DNA of 64,000 bases from Psychromonas ossibalaenae ATCC BAA-1528 (GCF_000381745.1 NZ_KB906988.1:1-64000); one strand, 5' to 3'; numbered from the stretch's first letter, positions 1 to 11,206 are shown. Program-made: numbers and translations. Notes: generated by a model from the sequence alone, not told the origin.

Positions 1-28
1 TATTCTAAAACTATTTTCTGTATAAACG

Positions 29-60
29 AAAAAAGGCCTCTCAGATGAGAAGCCTTTTTA
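29..60 (-). terminator. second terminator downstream of tRNA-Ser
   Basis: An A5-GGC ... GCC-T5 hairpin, with inner CTC/GAG pairing, reads as an intrinsic terminator on the minus strand. It lies beyond the first tRNA terminator (128-156) and just after a decayed copy of the tRNA 3' end (61-102), so it looks like the end of a duplicated tRNA-tail plus terminator unit. Confidence 0.7.
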
Positions 61-102
61 AATGTGGCTTAGTTAAAAGCAGGAGAGATTCAAACTCTTA
101 TA
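61..102 (-). repeat. degenerate copy of the tRNA-Ser 3' end
   Basis: On the minus strand this stretch reads GAGTTTGAATCTCTCCT, then a diverged segment, then GCCACATTTAAA. The neighbouring intact tRNA has GAGTTCAAATCTCTCCT followed by the acceptor strand and GCCACATTCAAA. The T-arm, the CCA end and the first bases of the trailer are therefore recognisable, while the acceptor strand has decayed. It cannot fold as a tRNA. The arrangement resembles the 3'-tRNA repeats after tyrT in E. coli. Confidence 0.6.
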
Positions 103-127
103 GGTTTCATAATTTTCTGCTAGAAAC

Positions 128-156
128 AAAAAACCCCACTGCAAGCAGTGGGGTTT
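128..156 (-). terminator. tRNA-Ser terminator
   Basis: AAACCCCACTGC and its complement form a GC-rich hairpin with a T-run on the minus strand, starting six bases after the tRNA CCA end. It is a strong intrinsic terminator for the tRNA transcript. Confidence 0.85.
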
Positions 157-161
157 GAATG

Positions 162-252
162 TGGCGGAGGAGGAGAGATTTGAACTCTCGGAGAGCTATT
201 AACCCTCGCTGGTTTTCAAGACCAGTGCATTCAGCCGCTCTGCCACCCCTCC
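162..252 (-). tRNA. tRNA-Ser (anticodon UGA)
   Basis: The minus strand begins GGAGGGGTGGCAGAGCGG and ends CCTCCTCCGCCA. The anticodon loop CTTGAAA gives UGA, decoding UCA and related serine codons. The long variable arm, GAGGGTTAATAGCTCTC, is the class II shape expected of tRNA-Ser. The T-loop is TTCAAAT and the CCA is encoded. The acceptor stem GGAGGGG/CCTCCTCC pairs well. A sigma-70 promoter lies just upstream and two terminators follow, so it is probably transcribed alone. Confidence 0.97.
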
Positions 253-264
253 GGAACGAGGCGA

Positions 265-294
265 ATAATACAGAAACTTAGAGCCGCTTGTAAA
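265..294 (-). promoter_or_regulatory. promoter of tRNA-Ser
   Basis: On the minus strand TTTACA (289-294) and TATTAT (265-270) are separated by 18 bp and followed by a GC-rich stretch (CGCCTCG) before the tRNA start. A GC-rich discriminator is usual for stringently controlled stable RNA promoters. The match is from inspection only. Confidence 0.6.
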
Positions 295-397
295 GCAAAA
301 AGAAGCAAAATAATCTGTTTGCCGAGAAACCAGACAATCTGCGCAATTATCGAGCAGGATAATATAAGTTATGCTTCCTGCTTTTTATCAAGCAGCT

Positions 398-1036
398 TTA
401 TCCTTTTAACTGCAGCGCATGTACTTCAGGGTAACGCTGCGCATGACATGCTGACAAGTACTGAGCTAATACACTCGAAGCATCATCACCTACACTCTTA
501 GTCAAAGAATAAGCGATAGACTTATCATCAATACGGCTGATTCTAGAACCTGAAATTGACAACCGCTGGCAATCTGGCAGCTGCAGATAAGTATTATGCA
601 GCTCTTCAGGGAAATTCAGTGCTTCTGCCTGATCAATGAATAACGAAATCCCGGAAGCTGACAAATTATTAATCTGATAATGAAGATCCTCTCCCGCTTC
701 ATTCACTAAGCAGAACCCTCTGTCGGCTGATAAACGCCATGAACGTAACCGTTCACCCGTTTCAAAAACTTCCGGGGACTCGAGGCACATGCTGAAGTTC
801 GCAAAACTGTCCATTTTCATCTGCACCGGAAAAACTAAATGGTGATTACCGTAATTCGCAGTCAAATGCAGGTCATCCGCCAGTCCCAGCTGCAGTAACA
901 ACCCATTCTGACCTTGCGATGCGCCAAGTTTATATTCAAGCTTCTTATCTTCGCAACCTTCAAGATCCGCAACCAATTCAGACAAATATTTAAAGTCATC
1001 GTCCGTCATTAATAAATCTTTATATACCTGAGTCAC
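398..1036 (-). CDS. PilZ-like domain protein
   Basis: This 212-residue protein has no signal peptide or membrane segment. The N-terminal half is mixed alpha/beta. The C-terminal half (about residues 95-185) has the layout of a PilZ domain: an R-containing strand (LRSWRLSADRGFCLV), then INNLSASGISLFI, which matches the D/NxSxxG core of PilZ, then strands ending in RISRIDDKSIAYSLT. PilZ domains bind cyclic di-GMP through an RxxxR plus D/NxSxxG pair; the second motif is clear, the arginine motif less so. It may be a c-di-GMP effector or a degenerate PilZ protein. It is transcribed away from leuS. An HD-GYP protein about 7 kb away makes c-di-GMP signalling plausible, but no link is shown. Confidence 0.6.
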   Translation of the reverse strand: MTQVYKDLLMTDDDFKYLSELVADLEGCEDKKLEYKLGASQGQNGLLLQLGLADDLHLTANYGNHHLVFPVQMKMDSFANFSMCLESPEVFETGERLRSWRLSADRGFCLVNEAGEDLHYQINNLSASGISLFIDQAEALNFPEELHNTYLQLPDCQRLSISGSRISRIDDKSIAYSLTKSVGDDASSVLAQYLSACHAQRYPEVHALQLKG

Positions 1037-1184
1037 AGAGCCTCCGAGTAATATTACTTACATTAAACAAACAGCTTAATTTTAGAACAAAACAGACGAT
1101 AATTGACCTATTTATAAGCTTTTTTGCTAAAAGCTTATAAAAACAGCTCATTTAACTAGGAAATAAGTCGCTTCTTTCGCATAA

Positions 1185-3842
<2,658 letters not shown>

Positions 3843-3857
3843 AGTTCAGCAGTAATG

Positions 3858-3900
3858 AAAGCCGGAATAGCGCTATTAAATTAGAATTATTCCGGCTTTT
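3858..3900 (+). terminator. leuS terminator
   Basis: AAAGCCGGAATA at 3858-3869 pairs with TATTCCGGCTTT at 3888-3899 and is followed by T. It lies 16 bp after the leuS stop and 38 bp before lptE, so it probably sets the level of read-through into the lptE operon. Confidence 0.75.
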
Positions 3901-3937
3901 CGTCATTTTATATAACAAACACTTCAAAAGGCTTATT

Positions 3938-4459
3938 ATGTTCCCTCTATTTAGCAGAGCTTTTTATATTAAAACCGTTTTTCTTTTTTTCTCATTCACT
4001 TTTCTCAGCGGCTGCGGTTTTCACTTGAAGCACAATGACGGTCTTGTTGAAAAATATCCAGAAATATATATACAAAGCAGTGCTCCTAACGGCGAATTAA
4101 CCCGCCTGGTTAAGCTGCGCTTACGCGGCGCCGGCATAGACATTTTAGCGCTTCCTAAAGAAGATGTACCCGTTTTAAGAATACTGGGAGAGCAGCGTAC
4201 TACCCGTACGATCTCTCTTTACGTTAATGCAACCAATGCAGAGCAGGAATTAGGCTATAACCTTAATTACTCAATTCAAAATCCCGGCCATGAAATTCAC
4301 CCCTTCTCTGTCAATATTTATCGTGATTTCCTTGATAACCCATCACAAGCGCTGGCTAAATCACGTGAAGCTGAACTATTAACCAAAGAGTTACGATCAA
4401 TTGCAGCGGATCATATTATCGCCACTATGCTTAGTTTAGAAAATGAAAAGAGTGAATAG
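3938..4459 (+). CDS. lptE: LPS-assembly lipoprotein LptE
   Basis: Outer-membrane lipoprotein that plugs and assembles the LptD barrel for lipopolysaccharide insertion. The N-terminus has two positive residues, a hydrophobic stretch and the lipobox LSGC at about residues 24-27, followed by GFHL, the conserved start of mature LptE. The 173-residue length fits the family. It sits between leuS and holA, the conserved gammaproteobacterial order, and is followed by holA after a 6-bp gap, which implies co-transcription. Confidence 0.93.
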   Translation: MFPLFSRAFYIKTVFLFFSFTFLSGCGFHLKHNDGLVEKYPEIYIQSSAPNGELTRLVKLRLRGAGIDILALPKEDVPVLRILGEQRTTRTISLYVNATNAEQELGYNLNYSIQNPGHEIHPFSVNIYRDFLDNPSQALAKSREAELLTKELRSIAADHIIATMLSLENEKSE

Positions 4460-4465
4460 GCAATA

Positions 4466-5464
4466 ATGCGCATTTATCCCGAGCAGCTGCTGCAGCATAT
4501 CAAGGAGCAGATACCAGGCTGCTGCCTTATTTTTGGCGATGAAGCTCTACTCTGCTTAGAAGCATCAGACCAGATTCTGCACACCGCAAAATCACAGGGT
4601 TACCTGGAAAAATTCAGCTTCAGCCTTGATGGTAATTTTGAAAAAGATCAGATCTATAACGAATTTAACAGTCTGTCTCTATTCTCCGAAAAAAAAATTA
4701 TCGAACTGAGTTTCACTAAAAGTAATAAAGATAATACCGCCTTTATTCGTGAAATCAGTCAGTTACTTCATGCGGATATTTTACTGATATTACAAGGTCC
4801 AAAACTCAATAATCAGCAGATGAACAGTGTGTGGTTTAAAACACTGGAGCAGCAGGGTATCTTTGTTGCGGCTAACCAGCCCCCGGCACATCGTTTTCCA
4901 CAGTGGATTTTTCAGCGCCTGAAATCGCTGCATTTACGTGCAGACAAAGACGTTGTTGATTACCTCTGTGTACATTTTGAAGGAAATTTACTAGCCGCTA
5001 AGCAGGAATTTGAAAAGCTGGCTCTGTTATACCCCAAGCAGCACTTAACGCTGCAGCAGGTAGAACAGAGCATTACCACCCACAATCATTTTAGTCTTTT
5101 TCAATGGGTAGACAGCCTGCTTGACGGTGATAAAGCGCGGGCTTCACGAATTCTAAATCAGCTTAAAGCCGAAGGTACGGAGTTACTGCTGCTCACGGCA
5201 ACACTAAGCAGTGAAATACAAAAGCTGCTTAAGCTTTCTTACCAAAGCTGTCGAACTCCCTTACCTAAGCTGCTCAGTCAACAGCAGCCGAAGCTATGGC
5301 CGGCCAAACAGAAGTTAATCAGCGATGCCCTGCAGCGTTTAAAGACGCAGCAGCTAGAAACCTTAACCATTCAATGCGCAGAAATAGAAGTTGCAGTTAA
5401 AGTAGAAAATAATACAGACAACTGGCTAAAGCTTGATGCAGTTTCAAGTGCATTTTTTAATTAA
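4466..5464 (+). CDS. holA: DNA polymerase III subunit delta
   Basis: The delta subunit of the clamp loader, which opens the beta clamp. The sequence has the family N-terminus (an inactive AAA-type domain with LIFGDEALLCLEASDQI), the segment LLILQGPKLNNQQ, and an alpha-helical collar domain at the C-terminus. Its 332 residues match the usual length of about 340. It is tightly spaced between lptE and nadD, with an ATG start preceded by a weak ribosome site. Confidence 0.95.
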   Translation: MRIYPEQLLQHIKEQIPGCCLIFGDEALLCLEASDQILHTAKSQGYLEKFSFSLDGNFEKDQIYNEFNSLSLFSEKKIIELSFTKSNKDNTAFIREISQLLHADILLILQGPKLNNQQMNSVWFKTLEQQGIFVAANQPPAHRFPQWIFQRLKSLHLRADKDVVDYLCVHFEGNLLAAKQEFEKLALLYPKQHLTLQQVEQSITTHNHFSLFQWVDSLLDGDKARASRILNQLKAEGTELLLLTATLSSEIQKLLKLSYQSCRTPLPKLLSQQQPKLWPAKQKLISDALQRLKTQQLETLTIQCAEIEVAVKVENNTDNWLKLDAVSSAFFN

Positions 5465-5479
5465 AGGCATATTAAAAAT

Positions 5480-6139
5480 ATGACTCATAATATTCAGCAG
5501 CAGGCGATCGGTTTTTTAGGCGGCACATTTGATCCGGTACATTTCGGGCACCTGCGCCCTGCCCTGGAGATTTGTGAAGCCCTATCCCTTAAACAGCTTG
5601 TTTTAATGCCCAATCATATTGCACCGCACAAATCGGCAAGCCACTGCAGTGCACAGCAGCGCTGTAAGATGGTTGAACTAGCGATACAGCATCAACCTAA
5701 AATCGGCATTGACAGGCGCGAATTAAACCGCGCTAAACCAAGTTATACCATTGATACTCTGCAGGAATTAAAAAAACAGCACGCGCATACACCAATCTGT
5801 TTTATTATGGGTATGGACTCCTTAATCAGCTTTAACAGCTGGCACCAGTGGCAGGAAATTCTTAACTACTGTCATTTAATTATCAGCCAGCGCCCGGGCT
5901 GGCAGTGTGAGTTTAATGAACAGGTACAGGCACTGCTGGATCAGCATAAAAGTACTAATCCGCATGATCTGCATAACCTGCAGGCTGGTAAAATATATTT
6001 TCAAACCACCAGCCAGTTAGATATTTCTTCAAGTGAAATACGGCAGTTATTAAATAATGATATCAGTATCGATTATTTAGTTCCGGAAGCAGTAAGCAGC
6101 TATATTAAGCAGCATCAATTATATAAGAGCACTACCTAA
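5480..6139 (+). CDS. nadD: nicotinate-nucleotide adenylyltransferase
   Basis: It adenylylates nicotinate mononucleotide in NAD synthesis. The nucleotidyltransferase signature GGTFDPVHFGHL lies at residues 14-25, and the second signature, SSSEIRQLL, near the C-terminus. The length of 219 residues is typical. It follows holA by 15 bp in the same operon; nadC, another NAD gene, lies far away at 48,164. Confidence 0.97.
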   Translation: MTHNIQQQAIGFLGGTFDPVHFGHLRPALEICEALSLKQLVLMPNHIAPHKSASHCSAQQRCKMVELAIQHQPKIGIDRRELNRAKPSYTIDTLQELKKQHAHTPICFIMGMDSLISFNSWHQWQEILNYCHLIISQRPGWQCEFNEQVQALLDQHKSTNPHDLHNLQAGKIYFQTTSQLDISSSEIRQLLNNDISIDYLVPEAVSSYIKQHQLYKSTT

Positions 6140-6162
6140 CGTTAAAATATTAAGGAGTACTT

Positions 6163-7905
6163 ATGCTTTTTTTGAAAAAATGCTTCACTCTGTTTAACCT
6201 GATATTAATTTCTGTTTCGAGCAGTTATGCACTCGCCCCCTCTACAGCCGCACCTGCAGCGATTTACAGTCAGACGGCCATTCACCATCCGGTCTGGGCC
6301 AAACACGGCATGGTATCCACTCAAGAGGCTTTAGCTACAAAAATCGGCGTCGACATTCTTAAACAAGGCGGTAATGCCGTGGATGCAGCAGTGGCTGTGG
6401 GTTATGCACTTGCTGTAACATTACCGCGAGCAGGTAACCTTGGCGGCGGCGGCTTTATGCTGCTTTATCTCGCAGAGCAGAAACGCGCAGTGGCAATCGA
6501 TTACCGTGAAAAAGCACCCGCTAAAGCATTTCGCGACATGTATTTAGATAAAGACGGTAAGGTCAATAAACAGCTGTCACGCCATCACGGCCTTGCGGTA
6601 GGCACTCCAGGCACAGTAATGGGGTTAGAGTCAGCCCGGAAAAAATACGGCACTTTGAGCCGCAAGGAGCTGATGGCACCGGCTATTAGACTGGCAAAAG
6701 AGGGTTTTGTTGTTTCCTCTGACTTAGAAAACTCACTAACAGCAATGAAGCAGCGCCTAAGTGTATGGCCGGATACTAAAAAGATATTTTACAAAACAGA
6801 CGGTTCGACTTATAAAACCGGTGAACGTCTTATTCAAAGTGATTTAGCCGCCAGTTTACAGCGAATCTCGGATAAGGGCACAGACGGCTTTTACCACGGT
6901 TATACCGCCGAAAAAATTGAAAAATCAGTAACTGAAGCAGGCGGCATAATTTCTCAGGCTGATCTTAAAAGCTATCAGGCCGTAGAACGACAGCCAGTTA
7001 CCGGAACCTATCGAGGTTACCAGGTTCTCTCCATGCCGCCGCCGTCATCGGGAGGCGTACATATTGTACAGATGCTCAATATGCTGGAAAACTACCCGCT
7101 GGCAGAAATGGGTCACAACAGCGCCGATTCAATACATATAATGGCTGAAGCCATGCGTCGTGCGTATGCAGACCGCAGCTTGTATCTGGGCGATAGTGAT
7201 TTTGTTAATGTGCCGGTTAAAGCCTTAACAAATAAAAGTTATGCACAGGATCTGAGTAAAACAATAAACCTCAGCAGAGCTTCGCTGAGCAGTGATATAG
7301 CCCCGGGTAAAATACAGCCCTATGAAAGTAACGAAACAACCCACTTCAGTATTATTGATAAGTGGGGAAACTCGGTATCCAATACCTACACGCTTAACTT
7401 CAGTTACGGATCAGGCATGGTTGCACAAGGGACTGGTATCTTACTGAATAATGAAATGGATGACTTTTCAGCTAAACCCGGCAGTGCGAACGGCTATGGT
7501 TTGATCGGTGGTGAAGCCAATGCAGTTGAAGGCAATAAGCGCCCTCTCAGCTCAATGACTCCGACCATTTTACTGAAAGATAATCAGCCCTATTTAATAA
7601 CCGGCACACCGGGCGGATCAAGAATCATCAGCACTACACTGCAGATAATATTAAATGTGGTGGATTATCAGATGAATATTGCAGAAGCGTCAGCGGCAGT
7701 ACGCATTCATCACCAATGGCTGCCGGACTATATCCGTATTGAAAAAGGCTTAAGTACAGACACCATTGAACTGCTCGAGAAAAAAGACCATAAAGTAAAA
7801 GTCCAGGCAGCCATGGGCAGTACACAGACCATAATGAAAAGTGAAAACGGTGTTTACGGAGCCTCAGATCCGAGAAAACCAGGCGCATTAAGTCTAGGAT
7901 ATTAA
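6163..7905 (+). CDS. ggt: gamma-glutamyltransferase (glutathione hydrolase)
   Basis: An Ntn-hydrolase that removes or transfers the gamma-glutamyl group of glutathione in the periplasm. Residues 1-25 form a signal peptide ending in SYALA. The nucleophile threonine, where the precursor cuts itself into two subunits, lies in NETTHFSIID, and the small subunit continues with NSVSNTYTLNFSYGSG. The substrate-binding motif RPLSSMTPTI and the GTPGGSRI loop are present. Its 580 residues match E. coli Ggt. A good AAGGAG ribosome site precedes the ATG. It lies 23 bp after nadD and may be the last gene of that operon. Confidence 0.96.
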   Translation: MLFLKKCFTLFNLILISVSSSYALAPSTAAPAAIYSQTAIHHPVWAKHGMVSTQEALATKIGVDILKQGGNAVDAAVAVGYALAVTLPRAGNLGGGGFMLLYLAEQKRAVAIDYREKAPAKAFRDMYLDKDGKVNKQLSRHHGLAVGTPGTVMGLESARKKYGTLSRKELMAPAIRLAKEGFVVSSDLENSLTAMKQRLSVWPDTKKIFYKTDGSTYKTGERLIQSDLAASLQRISDKGTDGFYHGYTAEKIEKSVTEAGGIISQADLKSYQAVERQPVTGTYRGYQVLSMPPPSSGGVHIVQMLNMLENYPLAEMGHNSADSIHIMAEAMRRAYADRSLYLGDSDFVNVPVKALTNKSYAQDLSKTINLSRASLSSDIAPGKIQPYESNETTHFSIIDKWGNSVSNTYTLNFSYGSGMVAQGTGILLNNEMDDFSAKPGSANGYGLIGGEANAVEGNKRPLSSMTPTILLKDNQPYLITGTPGGSRIISTTLQIILNVVDYQMNIAEASAAVRIHHQWLPDYIRIEKGLSTDTIELLEKKDHKVKVQAAMGSTQTIMKSENGVYGASDPRKPGALSLGY

Positions 7906-7944
7906 ACGTCAAGCAGTACGGTTCATCTTTTGCAAAAGCTTACT

Positions 7945-7985
7945 TCTCCTGCTCTTCTGCTGATAATCAGCAGAAGAGCAGGAGA
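7945..7985. terminator. perfect 20-bp inverted repeat after ggt
   Basis: The arms 7945-7964 and 7966-7985 are perfectly complementary over 20 bp with one base at the centre. Realistically this would form a hairpin of about 16 bp with a TGATAATCA loop. It lies 40 bp after ggt. The T-run after it is poor (TTTCT), so it may be a terminator, a transcript-stabilising hairpin or a protein site. The rest of the 7,906-8,211 gap shows no ORF that I can support. Confidence 0.6.
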
Positions 7986-8211
7986 TTTCTAAAAGTTATA
8001 TGTGAGATTAACAGTGACCGTTCACCATTAATTTCAGCTTCGCTAGGACTTATCTTAACAGTCGTTATTTTGTAAGGTGCTGAACCACTCACAACTGCCT
8101 ACAAAGATCACAGTAATAGAATGTTAATTTCTTATTAATAACACCTAAATTGAAAAGCAATATTTTTCTGCCATATTTAAGGGTATCGAGTAAAAATGGT
8201 GCTATGAGTCT

Positions 8212-9747
8212 ATGTCAGAATTTTTATTTCAATCTGAAGAAGATCAAATAGATCTTCCACAGGAAATGCCGAAAAATAGAAAAACCTGGAACATTCTGAT
8301 TGTGGATGACGAACCCGCGATTCATGATGTTACACGTCTGGTGCTCCTTAATACTGTGGTTCTTGATAGAGAAATCAAACTGCATTCAGCCTTTTCTGCG
8401 GCAGAAGCAAAAGTAATGCTGCAGTCAGAAATTGAGTTTTCCATGGCATTTATTGATGTGGTCATGGAAAACGATCATGCCGGCCTGCAGCTGATTGACT
8501 GGATCCGTAACGTTCTAAAAAATCAAAGTATCCGCTTAGTTTTAAGAACCGGGCAGGCAGGAATCGCGCCGGAGTACGAAGTGATCCGAAATTACGATAT
8601 TCATGATTACCGGACAAAAACAGAGCTAACAAAAAGTAAGATGACCACCACAGTTTATTCAGCTGTACGCAGTTATCGCGATATCAGTACTATAACCAGC
8701 AGCCTGCAGGCTTTTAAAAAACTAATCGCCTCTTCCACCAATATTTTAAAAATTGATGAAATATCAGAATTTGCATCGGCCGCATTAACCAATCTACTGT
8801 CTTTGATGAGCTTAGACAGCTCGTCTGTTTATATTGTCCGTCATGAAACCGATCTGTTTGATCATGTCGATGAAACCTATTTAGCCTGCAGTGGTAAATT
8901 TGGTACTCAGCCGGATAATATTCAAGAAATAACCAATGATATTAAAGAAAAAATCAATGCTACCTTTATCAACAAAACCACAGAAATAACAGATCAGTAC
9001 TTTATCAGTTATTACAAAACATCCCTCGATGCCAGCGCCGTTTTATATATAGAATTTGAATCCCCTCCTGCCTATTTTCATACCGATATTGCCGAGCTTT
9101 TTTCCACAAATGTTGCTCTGGTATTGGAAAGTCTGGTCAGACACCAACAGGCAGAAACTAATCAACGCGAGCTGATGTATATAGTCGGCGATGCAATTGA
9201 AGCCCGCAGTAAAGAAACCGGCTCACATGTCAGGCGCACCGCGCTTATGTGCCGTTTATTTGCACAAAAACTGGGGTTATCCAGTGCATTTATCACTACC
9301 ATTAAAGGCGCAGCACCTTTACATGATATTGGAAAAATTGCAATTCCGGATAATATTCTTCACAAACCCGGCAAGCTGGATCCCGCAGAGTGGGAGGTCA
9401 TGAAGCAGCATGCTGCTAACGGCGGCGCAATGCTGGAGCATTCCAACCTGCCTATTGCCAAATTAGGCAAAACTTTAGCACGCCATCATCATGAAAACTG
9501 GGATGGAAGCGGCTACCCGGACGGCCTGGCCGCTGAGGATATTCCCTTAGAAGCAAGGATTATGGCGATTGTTGATGTTATTGACGCCCTGGGCTCTATA
9601 CGAAGCTACAAAGAAGCCTGGCCGGAAGAAAAAATACTCGCTTTTATTAAAGAGCAGAGCGGTATTAAATTTCAGCCTCAACTGGTTGATATTGCAGTGC
9701 GGCATTTTGACGAAATAATGGAAATCCGCCGTACTTACCCAGACTAA
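8212..9747 (+). CDS. response regulator with DUF3369 and HD-GYP phosphodiesterase domains
   Basis: The 511-residue protein has three parts. Residues 26-150 are a receiver domain, with the acidic pair in LIVDDEP and the phospho-acceptor aspartate at position 82 (AFIDVVME). Residues 165-315 match the DUF3369 sensor region that joins REC to HD-GYP in such proteins. Residues 325-505 are the HD domain, with HDIGK and the GYP signature in HHENWDGSGYPDG. HD-GYP proteins hydrolyse cyclic di-GMP. The gene is followed after 17 bp by a histidine kinase, the probable phosphodonor, so the pair should adjust c-di-GMP in response to a signal I cannot identify. Confidence 0.93.
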   Translation: MSEFLFQSEEDQIDLPQEMPKNRKTWNILIVDDEPAIHDVTRLVLLNTVVLDREIKLHSAFSAAEAKVMLQSEIEFSMAFIDVVMENDHAGLQLIDWIRNVLKNQSIRLVLRTGQAGIAPEYEVIRNYDIHDYRTKTELTKSKMTTTVYSAVRSYRDISTITSSLQAFKKLIASSTNILKIDEISEFASAALTNLLSLMSLDSSSVYIVRHETDLFDHVDETYLACSGKFGTQPDNIQEITNDIKEKINATFINKTTEITDQYFISYYKTSLDASAVLYIEFESPPAYFHTDIAELFSTNVALVLESLVRHQQAETNQRELMYIVGDAIEARSKETGSHVRRTALMCRLFAQKLGLSSAFITTIKGAAPLHDIGKIAIPDNILHKPGKLDPAEWEVMKQHAANGGAMLEHSNLPIAKLGKTLARHHHENWDGSGYPDGLAAEDIPLEARIMAIVDVIDALGSIRSYKEAWPEEKILAFIKEQSGIKFQPQLVDIAVRHFDEIMEIRRTYPD

Positions 9748-9764
9748 TATTACAGGAGCGAAAA

Positions 9765-11090
9765 ATGGAACAAACTGTCTGCGATATCATTGAGAGCATG
9801 TCCAATAGATCTGCAGAAGACTTTCTGGAGCAGATTAGTTTACAAATAGCCAAAGCGGTAGATGCCGATTATCTGTTTGCTGCAAAAATAAATAAGAGTA
9901 AAAACACAGCGCAAACATTAGCATTTGCGGCTGACGGGCAGTTAACAGACAATGTTGAATATTCACTCGCAGATACTCCGTGCGCAAAGGTAATAGAGAA
10001 CTCCGTATGCTGTTATCCCGAGCAGGTCGCTAAAACATTCCCTGATGATAAATTATTAACAGACAGAAACATAAACGCGTATTTAGCAGTACCTTTATTG
10101 AATTCACAAAAAGAAAGCATCGGGCTTCTAGTCGCTTTATACTCAAAAAGTATCACTAACCGCCAGCAAAGCACCTCAATACTGCAGCTTTTCTCCGGAC
10201 GTATCGCAGCAGAAATGCATCATATTGAATGCCGGGATAAACTACAGTCAGCCAATACTCAACTAGAGCAGGAAGCAGTAAAGCGCCGTGCTTCTCTTAA
10301 AAATACATTATCAATATTAGAATATGCCAAAACAAAGTTAGTTGAGTCTGAAAAACTGGCGGCCTTAGGGGATCTGGTCGCCGGGATAGCCCATGAAGTT
10401 AATACCCCTTTAGGTATTGCTGTTACCACACATTCAATCATGGAAAGTGAATATAAGCAGCTTAATAAAAAAATACAGGGCAATACCTTAAAAATGTCAG
10501 ATATGCAGTCATATTTGTCAACAGTCGCATCCTCGTTAGAGCTGCAGGTACATAATTTAGAACGGGCAAAAGAAATATTAGGTAATTTTAAATTAACAGC
10601 GGCAGAACAGCATATTTTAGAATTAGAAAACATAAATATCCGCGATTATTACCAGCGGATAATAGACACCCTGCGCTCTTCACTCAAGAAAAAAAGTGCA
10701 TCAATCACTTTAAACGCCTCCGCACAGCTGCATTCAATGACTTATCCGGGGGTGCACGCGCAGATTCTAATCAATTTAATCAACAACAGTTTGTTACATG
10801 GATTTAATAATAACGACAATAACCAGATATCTATCGATATTAAGGATAAAGGCGGCAATATCTTTGTCGTCGATTACCACGACAACGGCATCGGTATTGA
10901 TCCGAAAGCATCAGACAAAATATTTGAACCTTTTTATACAACAGCAAAAGAGCAGGGAGGAAGCGGACTCGGCATGTCAATTATTCATTCCCTGGTAACC
11001 GAAAGGCTGCAGGGCAGTGTAGAGCTTATCAACAGCGACTTAGGTATTCATCTGCGTTTTCATTTTAACAGTCAGCAGGGAGATAACTGA
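9765..11090 (+). CDS. GAF-domain sensor histidine kinase
   Basis: A soluble kinase of 441 residues without membrane segments. Residues 15-155 form a GAF-type sensor domain, 158-200 a coiled coil, and the dimerisation/phospho-acceptor helix contains LGDLVAGIAHEVNTPLG, with the histidine at position 210. The HATPase domain shows the N box (INLINNSLLHG), G1 (DNGIGID), F box (FEPFYTT) and G2 (GGSGLGMSI). It starts with a good ribosome site (AGGAG) 17 bp after the HD-GYP regulator, so the two are co-transcribed and probably act together. A terminator closes the operon at 11,120. Confidence 0.93.
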   Translation: MEQTVCDIIESMSNRSAEDFLEQISLQIAKAVDADYLFAAKINKSKNTAQTLAFAADGQLTDNVEYSLADTPCAKVIENSVCCYPEQVAKTFPDDKLLTDRNINAYLAVPLLNSQKESIGLLVALYSKSITNRQQSTSILQLFSGRIAAEMHHIECRDKLQSANTQLEQEAVKRRASLKNTLSILEYAKTKLVESEKLAALGDLVAGIAHEVNTPLGIAVTTHSIMESEYKQLNKKIQGNTLKMSDMQSYLSTVASSLELQVHNLERAKEILGNFKLTAAEQHILELENINIRDYYQRIIDTLRSSLKKKSASITLNASAQLHSMTYPGVHAQILINLINNSLLHGFNNNDNNQISIDIKDKGGNIFVVDYHDNGIGIDPKASDKIFEPFYTTAKEQGGSGLGMSIIHSLVTERLQGSVELINSDLGIHLRFHFNSQQGDN

Positions 11091-11119
11091 GTCTATTGAA
11101 AAGATCACTTAAGCCGATA

Positions 11120-11147
11120 AACAGCCTCCAAATAGGCTGTTTTTTTA
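11120..11147 (+). terminator. terminator of the HD-GYP/kinase operon
   Basis: AACAGCCT at 11120-11127 pairs with AGGCTGTT at 11134-11141 and is followed by a run of T. It is a classical intrinsic terminator 30 bp after the kinase stop. Confidence 0.85.
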
Positions 11148-11148
11148 T

Positions 11149-11206
11149 GCTGGTACCTTATGGGCCGCAAGCCCTCGGTCTCCCCGGAAGGAACCAGCCA
11201 TGCTGG
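11149..11206 (+). other. GC-rich foldable element upstream of nnrU
   Basis: GCTGGTACC (11149-11157) can pair with GGAACCAGC (11190-11198) around two small hairpins, GGGC/GCCC (11162-11174) and CGG/CCG (11176-11186). The 3' strand CCAGC (11194-11198) can instead pair with GCTGG at 11202-11206. The two folds exclude each other. I could not match it to any known riboswitch. It begins right after a terminator, so the promoter for such a transcript is not obvious, and it could instead be a REP-like repeat. Confidence 0.35.

Noticed and set aside
319..501. A 60-codon plus-strand frame between tRNA-Ser and the PilZ-like gene
   Set aside because: It overlaps the tRNA promoter region and the 3' end of the PilZ-like gene, lacks a ribosome site and has no recognisable domain.
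11149..11206. Cyclic di-GMP (GEMM-I) riboswitch near the HD-GYP operon
   Set aside because: GGGCCGCAAGCCCTCGGTCT resembles part of GEMM, but the AAACC element and the second helix are missing, so it is only listed as an unassigned foldable element.
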